Shown: positions 1 to 8,138 of the stretch, in pieces
Numbering within the stretch: the first letter of the stretch is position 1
How the letters are laid out: each line of letters opens with the position of its first letter
NCBI RefSeq assembly: GCF_021729015.1
Contig: NZ_JAJQQZ010000001.1
Location: 186,001 to 250,000 of the forward strand
DNA from: Halobacterium rubrum
GTDB lineage: Archaea > Halobacteriota > Halobacteria > Halobacteriales > Halobacteriaceae
Reading direction: 5' to 3'
Length of the DNA stretch: 64,000 nucleotides
Notes under the pieces: model-generated
The model's database searches: none
The model's input: the letters and a program-made list of their open reading frames with translations, nothing else
What the model was told of the DNA's origin: nothing
Translations under genes and position numbers: made by a program

Positions 1-494
1 TCGAGGTCGCCCTCGGCCGCGAGTTCGACGGACTCGCCCGCGCCGGCCGGCCGCACGAGCTCGTACAGCACCGTCTCGTGGACGTAGGCGCCGGCGTCGT
101 CGAGGCCGTCGGTGAGCACCGCCGAGCCGTGGTCTGAGCGCGCCACCTCGACGCGCGCGCCGTCGACGTCGTCGTCGAGCGCCGCGACGAGGCCGGCGCT
201 CGTGTACTCGTCGGGAACCACGTCGACGTCGTAGCCCGCCTCCCGGCAGGCGTCGGCGGTCGCCGGACCGATGGCGACGAGCGTCGCGTCCCCGGGCGTC
301 CAGCCGTCGGCTGCGGCGAGTTCGACGCCGGTCTTGCTCGTGACGACGACGTACCCGGCGTCCTCTCGGGGGGTTTTTCCAGTGGGTTCGACGGCGAGCA
401 TCGGGTCCGGGACGGGCTCGACGCCGAGGTCCGCCAGCAGGGCGACGGCGTCCGCGAGGCGCTCGTCGTCCGGCCGGAACACGGCGACGTTCAC
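1..494 (-). CDS. hemD: Uroporphyrinogen-III synthase HemD, partial (C-terminus off the window)
   Basis: Cyclises and inverts ring D of hydroxymethylbilane to give uroporphyrinogen III in the cytoplasm. I translated the minus strand from a GTG at 494-492: it begins MNVAVFRPDDERLADAV, then has VVVTSKTGVELAAA and TLVAIGPATADACREAGYDV, which match the first halves of HemD Rossmann-like domains. About 164 codons are visible and the frame is open to base 1, so the end of the gene lies outside. The GTG overlaps the stop of cobA/sumT (GTGA, 4 bp), so translation is probably coupled in a hemC-cobA-hemD operon. HemD is poorly conserved; the call rests on these motifs and on position directly after hemC and cobA. 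Confidence 0.85.
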   Translation of the reverse strand, partial: MNVAVFRPDDERLADAVALLADLGVEPVPDPMLAVEPTGKTPREDAGYVVVTSKTGVELAAADGWTPGDATLVAIGPATADACREAGYDVDVVPDEYTSAGLVAALDDDVDGARVEVARSDHGSAVLTDGLDDAGAYVHETVLYELVRPAGAGESVELAAEGDL

Positions 495-1246
495 GACTGG
501 CCCTCCGGCTCGTCGCCTCTCTCGTCGGCCCACAGGCCGGCGACGCCGCCGACGACGGTGACGGCGGGCGGCGAGATGCCCACCTCGTCCCGGGCGTCCA
601 CGATGGTGTCGAGGGTGCCGGTGGCGACCTGCTGGCCGGGCCGCGTCCCCTTCTCGACGAGCGCGACCGGCGTCTCGGGGTCCATCCCGGCGTCGCGCAG
701 CACGTCGGTGTACTCCGGGAGCTTGCCGACGCCCATCAGCACGACGATGGTGCCACCGGTGTCGGCCAGCGCCGCCCAGTCGACGGCGGACTCGTCCTTC
801 TCGGGGTCCTCGTGGCCCGTGACGAACGAGACGCTGGAGGCGTGGTCGCGGTGCGTCACCGGGATGTCGGCCGCCGCGGGCGCCGCAACCGCCGACGTGA
901 TGCCGGGCACGACCTCGAAGTCCACGCCGTGCTCGGCGAGGTACAGCATCTCCTCGCCGCCCCGGCCGAACACGAACGGGTCGCCGCCCTTCAGCCGCAC
1001 CACGTCGTTCCCGGCTTCGGCGAGTTCGACCAGCCGGGCGTTCGTCTCGGACTGCGGCGTGCGCTCGCCGCCCGCGCGCTTCCCGACGTCCTCGCGCTTC
1101 TCGGCGGGAATCGACTCCAGAATCTCAGGCCCGGGGAGCTTGTCGTGGAGCACCACGTCGGCCGCCTCGAGCAGCCGCTTCGCCTTCACCGTCAACAGCT
1201 CGGGGTCCCCGGGGCCGCTCCCGACGAGGTAGACGGTTCCCGTCAT
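491..1246 (-). CDS. cobA: Uroporphyrinogen-III C-methyltransferase (SUMT/CobA)
   Basis: Uses two S-adenosylmethionines to methylate uroporphyrinogen III at C2 and C7, giving precorrin-2 for siroheme, cobalamin and the alternative archaeal heme route. 251 residues from ATG 1246. Motifs: VGSGPGDPELLT at residues 7-18 (SAM-binding glycine loop), RLKGGDPFVFGRGGEE near 85-100 and VPGITSAVAAPAAADIPVTH after it, all typical of SUMT. Length equals single-domain SUMT, without the HemD or CysG fusions seen elsewhere. It starts 1 bp after the hemC stop and its TGA overlaps the GTG of hemD. The frame stays open upstream, but that upstream part overlaps hemC and has no family similarity. Confidence 0.95.
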   Translation of the reverse strand: MTGTVYLVGSGPGDPELLTVKAKRLLEAADVVLHDKLPGPEILESIPAEKREDVGKRAGGERTPQSETNARLVELAEAGNDVVRLKGGDPFVFGRGGEEMLYLAEHGVDFEVVPGITSAVAAPAAADIPVTHRDHASSVSFVTGHEDPEKDESAVDWAALADTGGTIVVLMGVGKLPEYTDVLRDAGMDPETPVALVEKGTRPGQQVATGTLDTIVDARDEVGISPPAVTVVGGVAGLWADERGDEPEGQS

Positions 1247-1247
1247 C

Positions 1248-2420
1248 TCAGGCCTCCCTGCGCGCGTTCTCGATGAGGTCGGCAGCGCCACGGTCGCGGA
1301 GGTCGTCGGCGAGCTCGCGGGCCTCCTCGGCGTACCGCTCGGCGTCCAGCTCGCGGGTCTCCCCGACCTGCTCGCTGCCGTCCTGACTGAACACCTGGAC
1401 CGCCGTCCGGACGGTCTCGCCCTGCACGAGGGCGTGCACGCCGATTGGGGCGATGCAGCCGCCACCGAGCTCCTCGAGGACGACGCGCTCGGTCGTCACT
1501 TCCACGCGAGTGCGGACGTGTTCGAGCGCGTCGCGGAGCTCGTCGACCACGTCGCTGTCGCGGCGCGCCGTCACGCAGAGCGCGCCCTGTCCGGTCGCCG
1601 GCACGTGCGTCCCCGTCGACAGCTCTTCGATGCCGACGTGGTGCAGCAGGCCGGTGCGTTCGAGGCCGACGCGCGCCATCACGAGCGCGTCGTACTCGGT
1701 GTCGGGGTCGCGCTCCATCGCGGACTGCTGGAGCGGCGTCAGCGAGTCGAACCACTCCTCGACCGACTGGTCGAACTCGCTGTCCGACTCCTCCTCGTCG
1801 TCGTCATCGTCGTCCTCGCCGTCGAGGTTCTCGACGCCAGCCTCGACGTCGTCGCTGTAGTCGCCCCGGCGCTGCTCACGGGCCGCCTCGGACTGGGCAT
1901 CCTTCTCCGCCTCGGTGCGGCGCTCGTGCTCGCGGTGGAGCGCGGGCGCCAGCAGCTTCTCCACCCGAGTGTCGACGTTCCCCCGGATGGGTTCGACCTC
2001 GAGGTCGGGCCGGTGGGCCTGCACCTGCGCGCCCCGCCGCAGGCTCGACGTCCCGACGACGCTGCCCGACGGGAGGTCCTCCAGCCGGGTGCCGTCCTCG
2101 GTGACGAGCACGTCCGCGGGGTTCTCGCGGTGGGGCACGGCTGCCACCACGAGGTCCTCGGGGACGTCTGTCGGCACGTCCTTCATCGAGTGGATGGCGG
2201 CGTCGACGTTGCTCTCCAGGACCTCCTGGTCGAGTGCGCGCACGAACGCCCCGGTTTTGCCGAGGTCGCTGATGAGTGCGTCCGTCACCCGGTCGCCCTC
2301 GGTCTCCACCTCCACGAGTTCGACGTCGTGGCGGTGGTCCTCGAGGGCGTCGACGACCTCGCCCGCCTGCCGGAGCGCGAGGTCCGACCCCCGTGTCGCG
2401 AGCCGAATCTGACTGCTCAT
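1248..2420 (-). CDS. hemC: Hydroxymethylbilane synthase (porphobilinogen deaminase) with large acidic insertion
   Basis: Polymerises four porphobilinogens to hydroxymethylbilane on a covalent dipyrromethane cofactor. 390 residues; usual length is about 310. N-terminal IRLATRGSDLALRQA and HSMKDVPT, middle GTSSLRRGAQ and IRGNVDTRV, and GGGCIAPIG, whose cysteine (about residue 322) anchors the cofactor, are all present. The extra length is one block at about residues 157-240, between NVDTRVEKL and YDALVMARVGLERTG, very rich in Asp/Glu with a run of six Asp. It looks like a disordered, halophile-type surface insertion and leaves the catalytic motifs intact. First gene of the hemC-cobA-hemD set; start ATG 2420. 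Confidence 0.95.
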   Translation of the reverse strand: MSSQIRLATRGSDLALRQAGEVVDALEDHRHDVELVEVETEGDRVTDALISDLGKTGAFVRALDQEVLESNVDAAIHSMKDVPTDVPEDLVVAAVPHRENPADVLVTEDGTRLEDLPSGSVVGTSSLRRGAQVQAHRPDLEVEPIRGNVDTRVEKLLAPALHREHERRTEAEKDAQSEAAREQRRGDYSDDVEAGVENLDGEDDDDDDEEESDSEFDQSVEEWFDSLTPLQQSAMERDPDTEYDALVMARVGLERTGLLHHVGIEELSTGTHVPATGQGALCVTARRDSDVVDELRDALEHVRTRVEVTTERVVLEELGGGCIAPIGVHALVQGETVRTAVQVFSQDGSEQVGETRELDAERYAEEARELADDLRDRGAADLIENARREA

Positions 2421-2471
2421 GTCCCGAACTCCGCGCTCCCGCTTGAAACCCCCTGCGTTCCGCTCGCGGCG

Positions 2472-3206
2472 TCAGGTCGCCGTGGCGTCGCCGGCATCCG
2501 GTAGCCCGTCCTCGCGGAACACTTCGAGTGCCTGCCAGACGTTGTTCGCGCCGTGCAGGACGACCGCCGGCAGTAGACTCCCGGTGAGGACGACGACGCC
2601 AGTCATCACGAGCGCGAACGCGAGGTAGAACCCAAGCGCCATCGGGTTCAGCACGGCGAGGCCGTGGGTGGCAGCGAACGCCAGCGCCGCACCGCCTACC
2701 GCCACCGGCCACGGCAGGCCGACGCCGAGCAGCGCCGCGAGCACCACGCCACGGTAGACGAACTCCTCGCAGACGCTTGCCGTGACACAGCCCGAGACGT
2801 ACCAGAGAACTCGCTCTCGACCGTTCGCGGGGTACGTCGTGGTGAAGCTTGTCGGCGCGTCTGCCACCGGAACCGACGGCTCTCTGGCGGCGGCGTAGGC
2901 GTACCACGCCGTGAGGCCGACCGCTGCCGCGGCGCAAGCGACGGTGACCGGCAGCGACGGCAGCCGGACACCGACCGACGAGAGCGGGACATCCGCCACG
3001 GCGACGACCAGCCAGCCGGCGACGGCTGCCTGCACCCAGCGAATACCGGTCACGACGCTCCAGAACTGCGACCACGCCCGGTGGTCGAACGCCGTCCAGA
3101 GCCGGCGGGACCACGGTGTCAGGCTGTGCAGGAAGTCGAAGACTGGGAGCGCGAGCAAGACGACAACCGCCCACGTCGGGAACGCGACGGCACCGTCAGG
3201 GAACAC
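2472..3206 (-). CDS. CPBP-family intramembrane metalloprotease
   Basis: Multi-pass membrane protein of 244 residues (GTG start at 3206) with about seven hydrophobic segments. It has the CPBP/Rce1-like signatures: CEEFVYRG (paired glutamates plus arginine, about residue 146), a histidine in FAATHGLAVLNP, and LHGANNVWQ near the C-terminus (His and Asn). In this family these residues form the catalytic metal site in the membrane; archaeal substrates are mostly unknown. It lies between hemC and a pair of membrane proteins, all on the minus strand, but the gaps of about 50-85 bp do not prove an operon. A second member of the family lies at 6390-7040. Confidence 0.85.
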   Translation of the reverse strand: MFPDGAVAFPTWAVVVLLALPVFDFLHSLTPWSRRLWTAFDHRAWSQFWSVVTGIRWVQAAVAGWLVVAVADVPLSSVGVRLPSLPVTVACAAAAVGLTAWYAYAAAREPSVPVADAPTSFTTTYPANGRERVLWYVSGCVTASVCEEFVYRGVVLAALLGVGLPWPVAVGGAALAFAATHGLAVLNPMALGFYLAFALVMTGVVVLTGSLLPAVVLHGANNVWQALEVFREDGLPDAGDATAT

Positions 3207-3291
3207 GTGTCGTCACCTCTCCGAACCGGTTCCGGGGTTGCATCTACCGGACGCCCTCGGGCCGCCCACTTCAGTATTTTCGTGGCAGGCA

Positions 3292-3804
3292 CTAGACGCG
3301 TTCGCCCTCGCGCAGTTCGGCCCGCCACTCGCGGAGCCCCGACGGCATCACGACCACGTCGCGGCGGGCGCGAACGTACCGGACGCTCAGCCACGTCCCG
3401 GCGACGACGGCGGCCGCGACCAGCAGCGTCCCGACCGGGTCGGGTTCGCTGACGGCGTTGCCGCCCTCGAAGAACAGGTAGACGCCGACGACCAGCACGA
3501 GGTCGATTGCGGCGCCGAGCTTCGGCGTCTCGCCGGCGAGGCCGGGAATCTCGCCGCCGGCGTCGCGAATCGCGCGGCCGTCCATGTGGGCGGCCAGCGG
3601 CATCGCGAGGTAGGCCACGAGCGCCGGGACGCCCAGCGCGACCGCCGGGATGGAGACGACGGCGCTCGCTGCCGACGCTCCTGCCTGCGGGACGAGGGCG
3701 ACGACGCCCACTATCCAGAGTGCGGTGACCACCCAGAAGGCGGCCACGACCGGGACGGCGGCGACCCAGTACCACCAGCGGGACCGGACTCGGAGTTCGC
3801 TCAC
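3292..3804 (-). CDS. Membrane protein with N-terminal WWYWVAAVPV motif (pair member 2)
   Basis: 170 residues from a GTG at 3804 that overlaps the stop of the gene before it (GTGA), the only start that fits coupled translation. Residues 1-20 contain SRWWYWVAAVPVVAAFWVV; four to five hydrophobic segments follow, with a MDGRAIRDAGGEIPGL loop and a short charged C-terminus. The upstream neighbour carries NWWYWVASVPV at the matching place and a YLDAEAVADAR segment comparable to MDGRAIRDAG here, so the two are diverged paralogues translated as a unit. I do not recognise a named family; a two-subunit membrane assembly is inference. Confidence 0.75.
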   Translation of the reverse strand: MSELRVRSRWWYWVAAVPVVAAFWVVTALWIVGVVALVPQAGASAASAVVSIPAVALGVPALVAYLAMPLAAHMDGRAIRDAGGEIPGLAGETPKLGAAIDLVLVVGVYLFFEGGNAVSEPDPVGTLLVAAAVVAGTWLSVRYVRARRDVVVMPSGLREWRAELREGERV

Positions 3805-4433
3805 GGTCGCCCTACGGACTCGTGCCTCTTGTATAGGTAGTACACGGCGAGCGGCACCTGGAGCGGCTGCGCGACGACGCCCGCGAGCCCGAGCAGCCCG
3901 TAGAGCGCGGGGTCGGGCTGCCAGTCGCGGCGGGCGTCGGCGACGGCCTCGGCGTCGAGGTAGACCGCGACCGGGAACACCAGCGAGACGACCATCCCGG
4001 CGAACGCAAGCAGCACCGCGACGGCGGCGAAACCGAACGCGCCGAGGCCGAACCCGGCGCCCGGAATCCCGCCCATGTGCCCGAACCCGGCGGCGCCCGT
4101 GAGCGCGAACGCGAACGCGAGCAGCCCGATAGCGAACCCGGCGACAGTCGCCACCACCCAGTAGACTGGCACCGACGCCACCCAGTACCACCAGTTCGAG
4201 TCGACGCTGCCGTCGGCCGGCTCGCCGACTCCCCGGGCGTGGTCTGGCCCGCCGCCGCTGGGGGTGACCGGGTCGGTTCGACGACCACTGTCCGTCTCGT
4301 CGTCGGCTCGCGGCGTCTCGCCGCTCCGGGGTGCATCGCGGTCGTCCTCGTCGTCGGCGGTGTCGTCGACGCCGTCGCCTCCCGGCGGAGCGCCGTCGCG
4401 CTCGCTGTCGTCGTCGTCAGTGTCGGGGACCAT
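3801..4433 (-). CDS. Membrane protein with acidic N-terminal tail and WWYWVASVPV motif (pair member 1)
   Basis: 210 residues from ATG 4433. Residues 1-80 are a disordered, strongly acidic tail (Asp/Glu/Ser/Gly-rich), followed by NWWYWVASVPVYWVV and four hydrophobic segments, one Gly-rich with FGHMGGIPGAGFG. After YLDAEAVADARRDWQPDP comes a last amphipathic stretch ending in YYLYKRHESVGRP, which resembles small haloarchaeal membrane proteins predicted to sit with the C-terminus inside. It overlaps the following paralogue by 4 bp and begins 60 bp after hemL. Function not known; no catalytic motif is visible. Confidence 0.75.
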   Translation of the reverse strand: MVPDTDDDDSERDGAPPGGDGVDDTADDEDDRDAPRSGETPRADDETDSGRRTDPVTPSGGGPDHARGVGEPADGSVDSNWWYWVASVPVYWVVATVAGFAIGLLAFAFALTGAAGFGHMGGIPGAGFGLGAFGFAAVAVLLAFAGMVVSLVFPVAVYLDAEAVADARRDWQPDPALYGLLGLAGVVAQPLQVPLAVYYLYKRHESVGRP

Positions 4434-4493
4434 GGCCGAAGGTTCGACGTGCCGCGAGAAAAAGCCGCCGGCCTCGACCGTTCTCCGGCCGTC

Positions 4494-5831
4494 TCAGAGC
4501 GCGTCGCGGTAGGCTTCGACGGTCTGGTCGACGTCCTCCTCGGTGTGGGCGTACGAGACGAACTGGGACTCGAACTGGTTCTGGGAGAGCATGATGCCCT
4601 CGTCGAGCAGCTGCGGGCGGAACACGCGGTTCCAGCGGTCGACGGCCGCGTCGCCGACGTCGCTGGCGTCCGTCGGGCAGGCGTCGAAGCGCTCGCAGTC
4701 GGGGTCCTGCCGGCAGCCCGCCGCACACCGCCCGGACTGGGCGCTGCCGCCGCGCGTGAACACGACCTTGAACATGCTGTCGCGGCCGACGACGGTGTAC
4801 TCGGGCGCCTGCTCGGCGACGACCTCGGCCAGCCCCTCGCGGAGCCGGTCGCCCAGCCGGTTCACGTGCTCGTAGACGTCGTTCTCGGCGGCGTACTGCA
4901 GGGTCTCCAGCCCGGCGGCCATCGTGACCGGGTGGCCGGAGAACGTCCCCGCCTGGAAGACGTCGCCGGTCGGCGTGAACGCCTCCATCACGTCCGTGCG
5001 GCCGCCGATGGCGCCGACGGGGAAGCCGCCGCCGACGATCTTCCCGAACGTCGTGACGTCCGGCGTGACGCCGAACTCGGACTGCGCGCAGCCCAGTCCG
5101 CCGACCCGGAAGCCGGTGATGACCTCGTCCCAGACCAGCAGCGCGCCGTGGTCGTGCGTGAGGTCCCGCAGCGTCTCGTGGTACCCCTCGACGGGTTCGA
5201 CGATGCCCTTGTTCGCGAGAATCGGCTCCACGAGCACGGCGGCGATGTCGTCGCCGTGCGCCTCGAACACCTCGGTGACGGCCTCGGTGTCGTTGAACGG
5301 CACCGGAATCGTGTGCTCGGCGAACTCCGGCGGGATGCCCGCCGACGACGGCCCGCGGTGGTCGGCGTCGCCTTCGACGAGGGTGGACTCCTGGGCGCCG
5401 TGGTAGCCGCCCTGCATCACGACGATCTTGTTCCGGCCGGTGTAGCCGCGGGCCAGTCTGACCGCCGACACCGTCGCCTCGGTCCCCGAGTTCACGAAGC
5501 GCAGCATCTCCACGCTGGGGACGTGGCGCGCGACGAACTCGGCGTGCTCGACCTCCAGCTCTGTCGGCACGCCGTACATCGGCCCCTCGCTGGCGTGGCG
5601 CTGGATGGCGGACTCGACGGGCTGTGGGAGGTCGTGGCCCAGAAGCAGCGGCCCGAGCCCCATCACCCAGTCCACGTACCGGTTCCCGTCGGCGTCGACG
5701 ACGTGGCCGCCGTCCCCGGACTGCACGAACGTCGGGTACGGCTGCGGGGCGGCGCGCACGGTCGAGTTCACGCCGCCGACGAGCACGTCGAGCGACCGGT
5801 CGTAGAGCTCCCGGGACGTCTCGCGATTCAT
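4494..5831 (-). CDS. hemL: Glutamate-1-semialdehyde 2,1-aminomutase with Cys-rich insertion
   Basis: PLP enzyme converting glutamate-1-semialdehyde to 5-aminolevulinate, the first dedicated tetrapyrrole precursor in the C5 pathway. 445 residues. [17 protein letters not shown] (PLP phosphate site), [12 protein letters not shown] and [14 protein letters not shown] with the Schiff-base lysine at about residue 264 are all present. An extra segment at about residues 365-392 carries four cysteines, C369-x3-C373-x5-C379-x5-C385, between FKVVFTRGG and [13 protein letters not shown]; bacterial HemL lacks it as far as I know. Upstream CCTATTTT around 5858-5865 is a plausible TATA region. It is a separate transcription unit from hemC and hemB but in the same neighbourhood. 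Confidence 0.95.
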   Translation of the reverse strand: MNRETSRELYDRSLDVLVGGVNSTVRAAPQPYPTFVQSGDGGHVVDADGNRYVDWVMGLGPLLLGHDLPQPVESAIQRHASEGPMYGVPTELEVEHAEFVARHVPSVEMLRFVNSGTEATVSAVRLARGYTGRNKIVVMQGGYHGAQESTLVEGDADHRGPSSAGIPPEFAEHTIPVPFNDTEAVTEVFEAHGDDIAAVLVEPILANKGIVEPVEGYHETLRDLTHDHGALLVWDEVITGFRVGGLGCAQSEFGVTPDVTTFGKIVGGGFPVGAIGGRTDVMEAFTPTGDVFQAGTFSGHPVTMAAGLETLQYAAENDVYEHVNRLGDRLREGLAEVVAEQAPEYTVVGRDSMFKVVFTRGGSAQSGRCAAGCRQDPDCERFDACPTDASDVGDAAVDRWNRVFRPQLLDEGIMLSQNQFESQFVSYAHTEEDVDQTVEAYRDAL

Positions 5832-5969
5832 GCCCCGAAGTTGGGAGGGTCCCCGAAAATAGGTGTCGGGTCAGGTGTTCGGCGCCGCGGAGTCGCGGTT
5901 CTCGCAGGGTCCCCGGCCGTCGTTCTGTCTGTCAGAAAACACTTACGGGTGGTCTGCCACCAGAGACGT

Positions 5970-6350
5970 GTGCAGCGACGCCGACTCCTCGGTGGCATCG
6001 GCCTCGTAGCGACCGGACTCACCGCGGGCTGTTTCGGGTGGAGCGACACCTTCAGCAGCCCGGGCGGCAGCGTCCTCGTGTGGAACAACGACACCGTCGC
6101 GCACTCGCTTTCCGTCACGGTTAGCGACGGCGACTCCGAGGCGTTCTCGGCGGAGTTCTCGGTCGACGGAGGCGAGAACCGAGAGCACGAGGACGCGTTT
6201 GGCGGCGGCGAGTACGACGTCGAGGTGGTGCTGGACGGCGACACGACGAAGACTCACCACCTGACTGTGGGGCGTTGCAGCGGCATCCGACTCCTCGTCG
6301 ACATCGACGACGCCGGCGAGTGGGGGCTCTCGCAGGGGTACTGCGACTGA
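5970..6350 (+). CDS. Small Tat-exported lipoprotein, beta-sandwich type
   Basis: 126 residues from a GTG at 5970, chosen because it puts a twin-arginine lipoprotein signal at the N-terminus: MQRRRLLGGIGLVATGLTAGC, with the lipobox cysteine at about residue 21. The mature part is acidic and alternates short hydrophobic strands with turns (GSVLVWNNDTVAHSLSVTV, YDVEVVLDGDTTKTHHLTV), as expected for a small immunoglobulin- or cupredoxin-like domain, with two cysteines near the end (GRCSG, GYCD) that could form a disulfide. No copper-ligand set is obvious. Divergent from hemL; probably anchored on the outer face of the membrane. Function unknown. Confidence 0.75.
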   Translation: MQRRRLLGGIGLVATGLTAGCFGWSDTFSSPGGSVLVWNNDTVAHSLSVTVSDGDSEAFSAEFSVDGGENREHEDAFGGGEYDVEVVLDGDTTKTHHLTVGRCSGIRLLVDIDDAGEWGLSQGYCD

Positions 6351-6389
6351 CTACGGCACACCTCGGGGCCACGCCGGCGCCTCACCCGC

Positions 6390-7040
6390 CTAATCGGCCG
6401 TGCGTTCGGCTAGCAGCAGGCCGGCGACGTCGTTGAGCGCGTGGACGGCCATCACGACCGGGAGGCTGTGCGTCCAGAGGTACAGCGCGAGCAGGACGAC
6501 GGTCGGCTGGGCCATCTGGACGGCGGCGGCCCGCGACCACTGCTCGCCGACGTGCGCGGCGAGAAACGCCACGAGCGAGACGGCGGCCGCGAGCAGCGGG
6601 CTGCCGGTGAGTGCGGTCACGCGCTCGACGGCGTACCCCCGGTAGGGGACCTCTTCGGTGATTCCGGCCGTCCCGGCGACGAACAGCCGTTCGGCCACCG
6701 AGAAGTCCGCGAACGCCGCCATCCCGTCCTCCATCGCCTCTGCGGTGCCCAGCGCTTCCCAGAGCGGCGAGAGGAGGATGGCGCTGCCGAGCATCGCGGC
6801 GAAACCGACGGCGGTGTGGTACGCGAACGGCAGCGGGCCGGCGAACGTCCAGCCGATGGACGAGAGCGGCCGGCCCTCGACGGCGAGGACGTAGCCGGCG
6901 ACGGCGGCCGGCACCAGCCACTTCCAGGCGTGGGCTTCGAGGCTCTCGCTGGGCCGGCCGAGGCGGTCCTGCAGCCGGGACAGCGCCTCGAAGCCGCCGA
7001 AGGAGAGCGCGAGTCCGCCGAACGCGACCACCCAGCTCAT
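6390..7040 (-). CDS. CPBP-family intramembrane metalloprotease (second copy)
   Basis: 216 residues, about six hydrophobic segments. Signature motifs: TEEVPYRGYAVER (paired Glu and Arg), LAAHVGEQW and MAVHALNDVAGLL (His and Asn), in the order expected for CPBP proteases. It starts 7 bp after the hemB stop on the same strand, so it is very probably co-transcribed with hemB. Together with the copy beside hemC this puts a CPBP gene next to two separate heme genes; whether the link is functional is not shown. Sequence similarity to the 2472-3206 copy is limited to the motifs, so it is not a recent duplication. Confidence 0.85.
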   Translation of the reverse strand: MSWVVAFGGLALSFGGFEALSRLQDRLGRPSESLEAHAWKWLVPAAVAGYVLAVEGRPLSSIGWTFAGPLPFAYHTAVGFAAMLGSAILLSPLWEALGTAEAMEDGMAAFADFSVAERLFVAGTAGITEEVPYRGYAVERVTALTGSPLLAAAVSLVAFLAAHVGEQWSRAAAVQMAQPTVVLLALYLWTHSLPVVMAVHALNDVAGLLLAERTAD

Positions 7041-7047
7041 CCGTCGC

Positions 7048-8082
7048 TCAGAGCGACCGGGCGACGCCCTCGGCGAAGTACGTGACGATGAGGTCTGCGC
7101 CCGCCCGCTTGATGGACAGCAGGCTCTCGCGGGCGACCGCGTCGAGGTCGAGCCACCCCTGCTCGGCGGCGGCGTGCAGCATCGCGTACTCGCCGGAGAC
7201 GTTGTAGGCGGCGACCGGCCGGTCGAACTCGCGGCGCACGTCCGCCACCACGTCGAGGTACGGCAGCGCGGGCTTGACCATCAGGACGTCGGCGCCCTGT
7301 TCGACGTCCAGCGCCACCTCGCGGCCCGCCTCGCGGCGGTTCGCGGGGTCCATCTGGTAGTGCCGGCGGTCGCCGAACGCCGGTGCGCCGTCGGCGGCGT
7401 CCCGGAACGGCCCGTAGAACGCGGACTCGTACTTCGCGGCGTAGCTCATGATGGGGACGTCCGAGAAGCCCGCGTCGTCCAGCGCCACCCGGATGGCGCC
7501 GACCATCCCGTCGGTCATCGAGGACGGCGCGACCATTTCGGCTCCGGCCTCGGCCTGCGAGACGGCGGTCTTCGCGAGCAACTCGAGCGTCTCGTCGTTG
7601 TCCACCGTGAGGTCGGGGTCCTCGGCGGCGTCGTCTTCGAGCACGTTGGAAGAGCAACGCTCTTCCATGCGCTCACTCGCTTCGCTCGTGAGAACCCCGC
7701 AGTGGCCGTGGCTCGTGTACTCGCAGAGGCAGACGTCGGTAATCACGTAGGCGTCCGTCTCGCTCGTGATGCGTCGCGTGGCCTCCTGCACGACGCCGTC
7801 CTCGGCGTACGCCCGGCTGCCGACCTCGTCTTTGGCCTCGGGGATGCCGAAGAGCATGACGGCCTCCACGCCCGTCTCGAGGACTTCCTCGACCCGGGCG
7901 ACGGCGTCGTCCAGCGGGACGCGCTCGTGGCCGGGCATCGACTCGATGGGCTGGCGCTCCTCGGTCGTCGCGTCGACGAACACGGGCGCGACGAAGTCCG
8001 ATGGCGACAGGCTCGTCTCCGAGACGAGGTCGCGGACGCCGTCCCGGCGGAGCCGCCGGGGGCGGTGCGTGAGGTGGTCCAT
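7048..8082 (-). CDS. hemB: Delta-aminolevulinic acid dehydratase (porphobilinogen synthase) with in-frame stem-loop insertion
   Basis: Condenses two 5-aminolevulinates to porphobilinogen. 344 residues. The zinc loop DVCLCEYTSHGHCG (Cys at about 118, 120, 128) marks the Zn-dependent class; the two catalytic lysines are K217 in SYAAKYESAF and K270 in VLMVKPALPY. Between the zinc loop and the conserved EDPDLTVDNDETLELL there is an unusual stretch of about 17 residues (LTSEASERMEERCSSNV, residues 131-147) encoded by two consecutive DNA hairpins at 7647-7692; family members I recall pass from GHCG into the acidic segment almost directly. The insertion keeps the frame. A TATA-like CCCTTTTGCC lies at about 8109-8118. 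It heads the hemB-CPBP unit. Confidence 0.95.
   Translation of the reverse strand: MDHLTHRPRRLRRDGVRDLVSETSLSPSDFVAPVFVDATTEERQPIESMPGHERVPLDDAVARVEEVLETGVEAVMLFGIPEAKDEVGSRAYAEDGVVQEATRRITSETDAYVITDVCLCEYTSHGHCGVLTSEASERMEERCSSNVLEDDAAEDPDLTVDNDETLELLAKTAVSQAEAGAEMVAPSSMTDGMVGAIRVALDDAGFSDVPIMSYAAKYESAFYGPFRDAADGAPAFGDRRHYQMDPANRREAGREVALDVEQGADVLMVKPALPYLDVVADVRREFDRPVAAYNVSGEYAMLHAAAEQGWLDLDAVARESLLSIKRAGADLIVTYFAEGVARSL
7647..7692 (-). repeat. Two consecutive hairpins inside hemB
   Basis: 7647-7667 is a perfect 9-bp inverted repeat TGGAAGAGC / GCTCTTCCA with a 3-nt spacer. 7672-7692, read on the minus strand, has stem CTCAC/GTGAG around the 11-nt core GAGCGAAGCGA, the same core type found in the gaps at 42.9 kb and 51.1-51.4 kb. 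Both lie in the coding frame of hemB and account for its extra residues. Confidence 0.8.
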
Positions 8083-8138
8083 ACCGGCTCCTCCGGGCGG
8101 CGCGGCAAAAGGGTTCGCGGAACCGACGCCCGTGGCCG

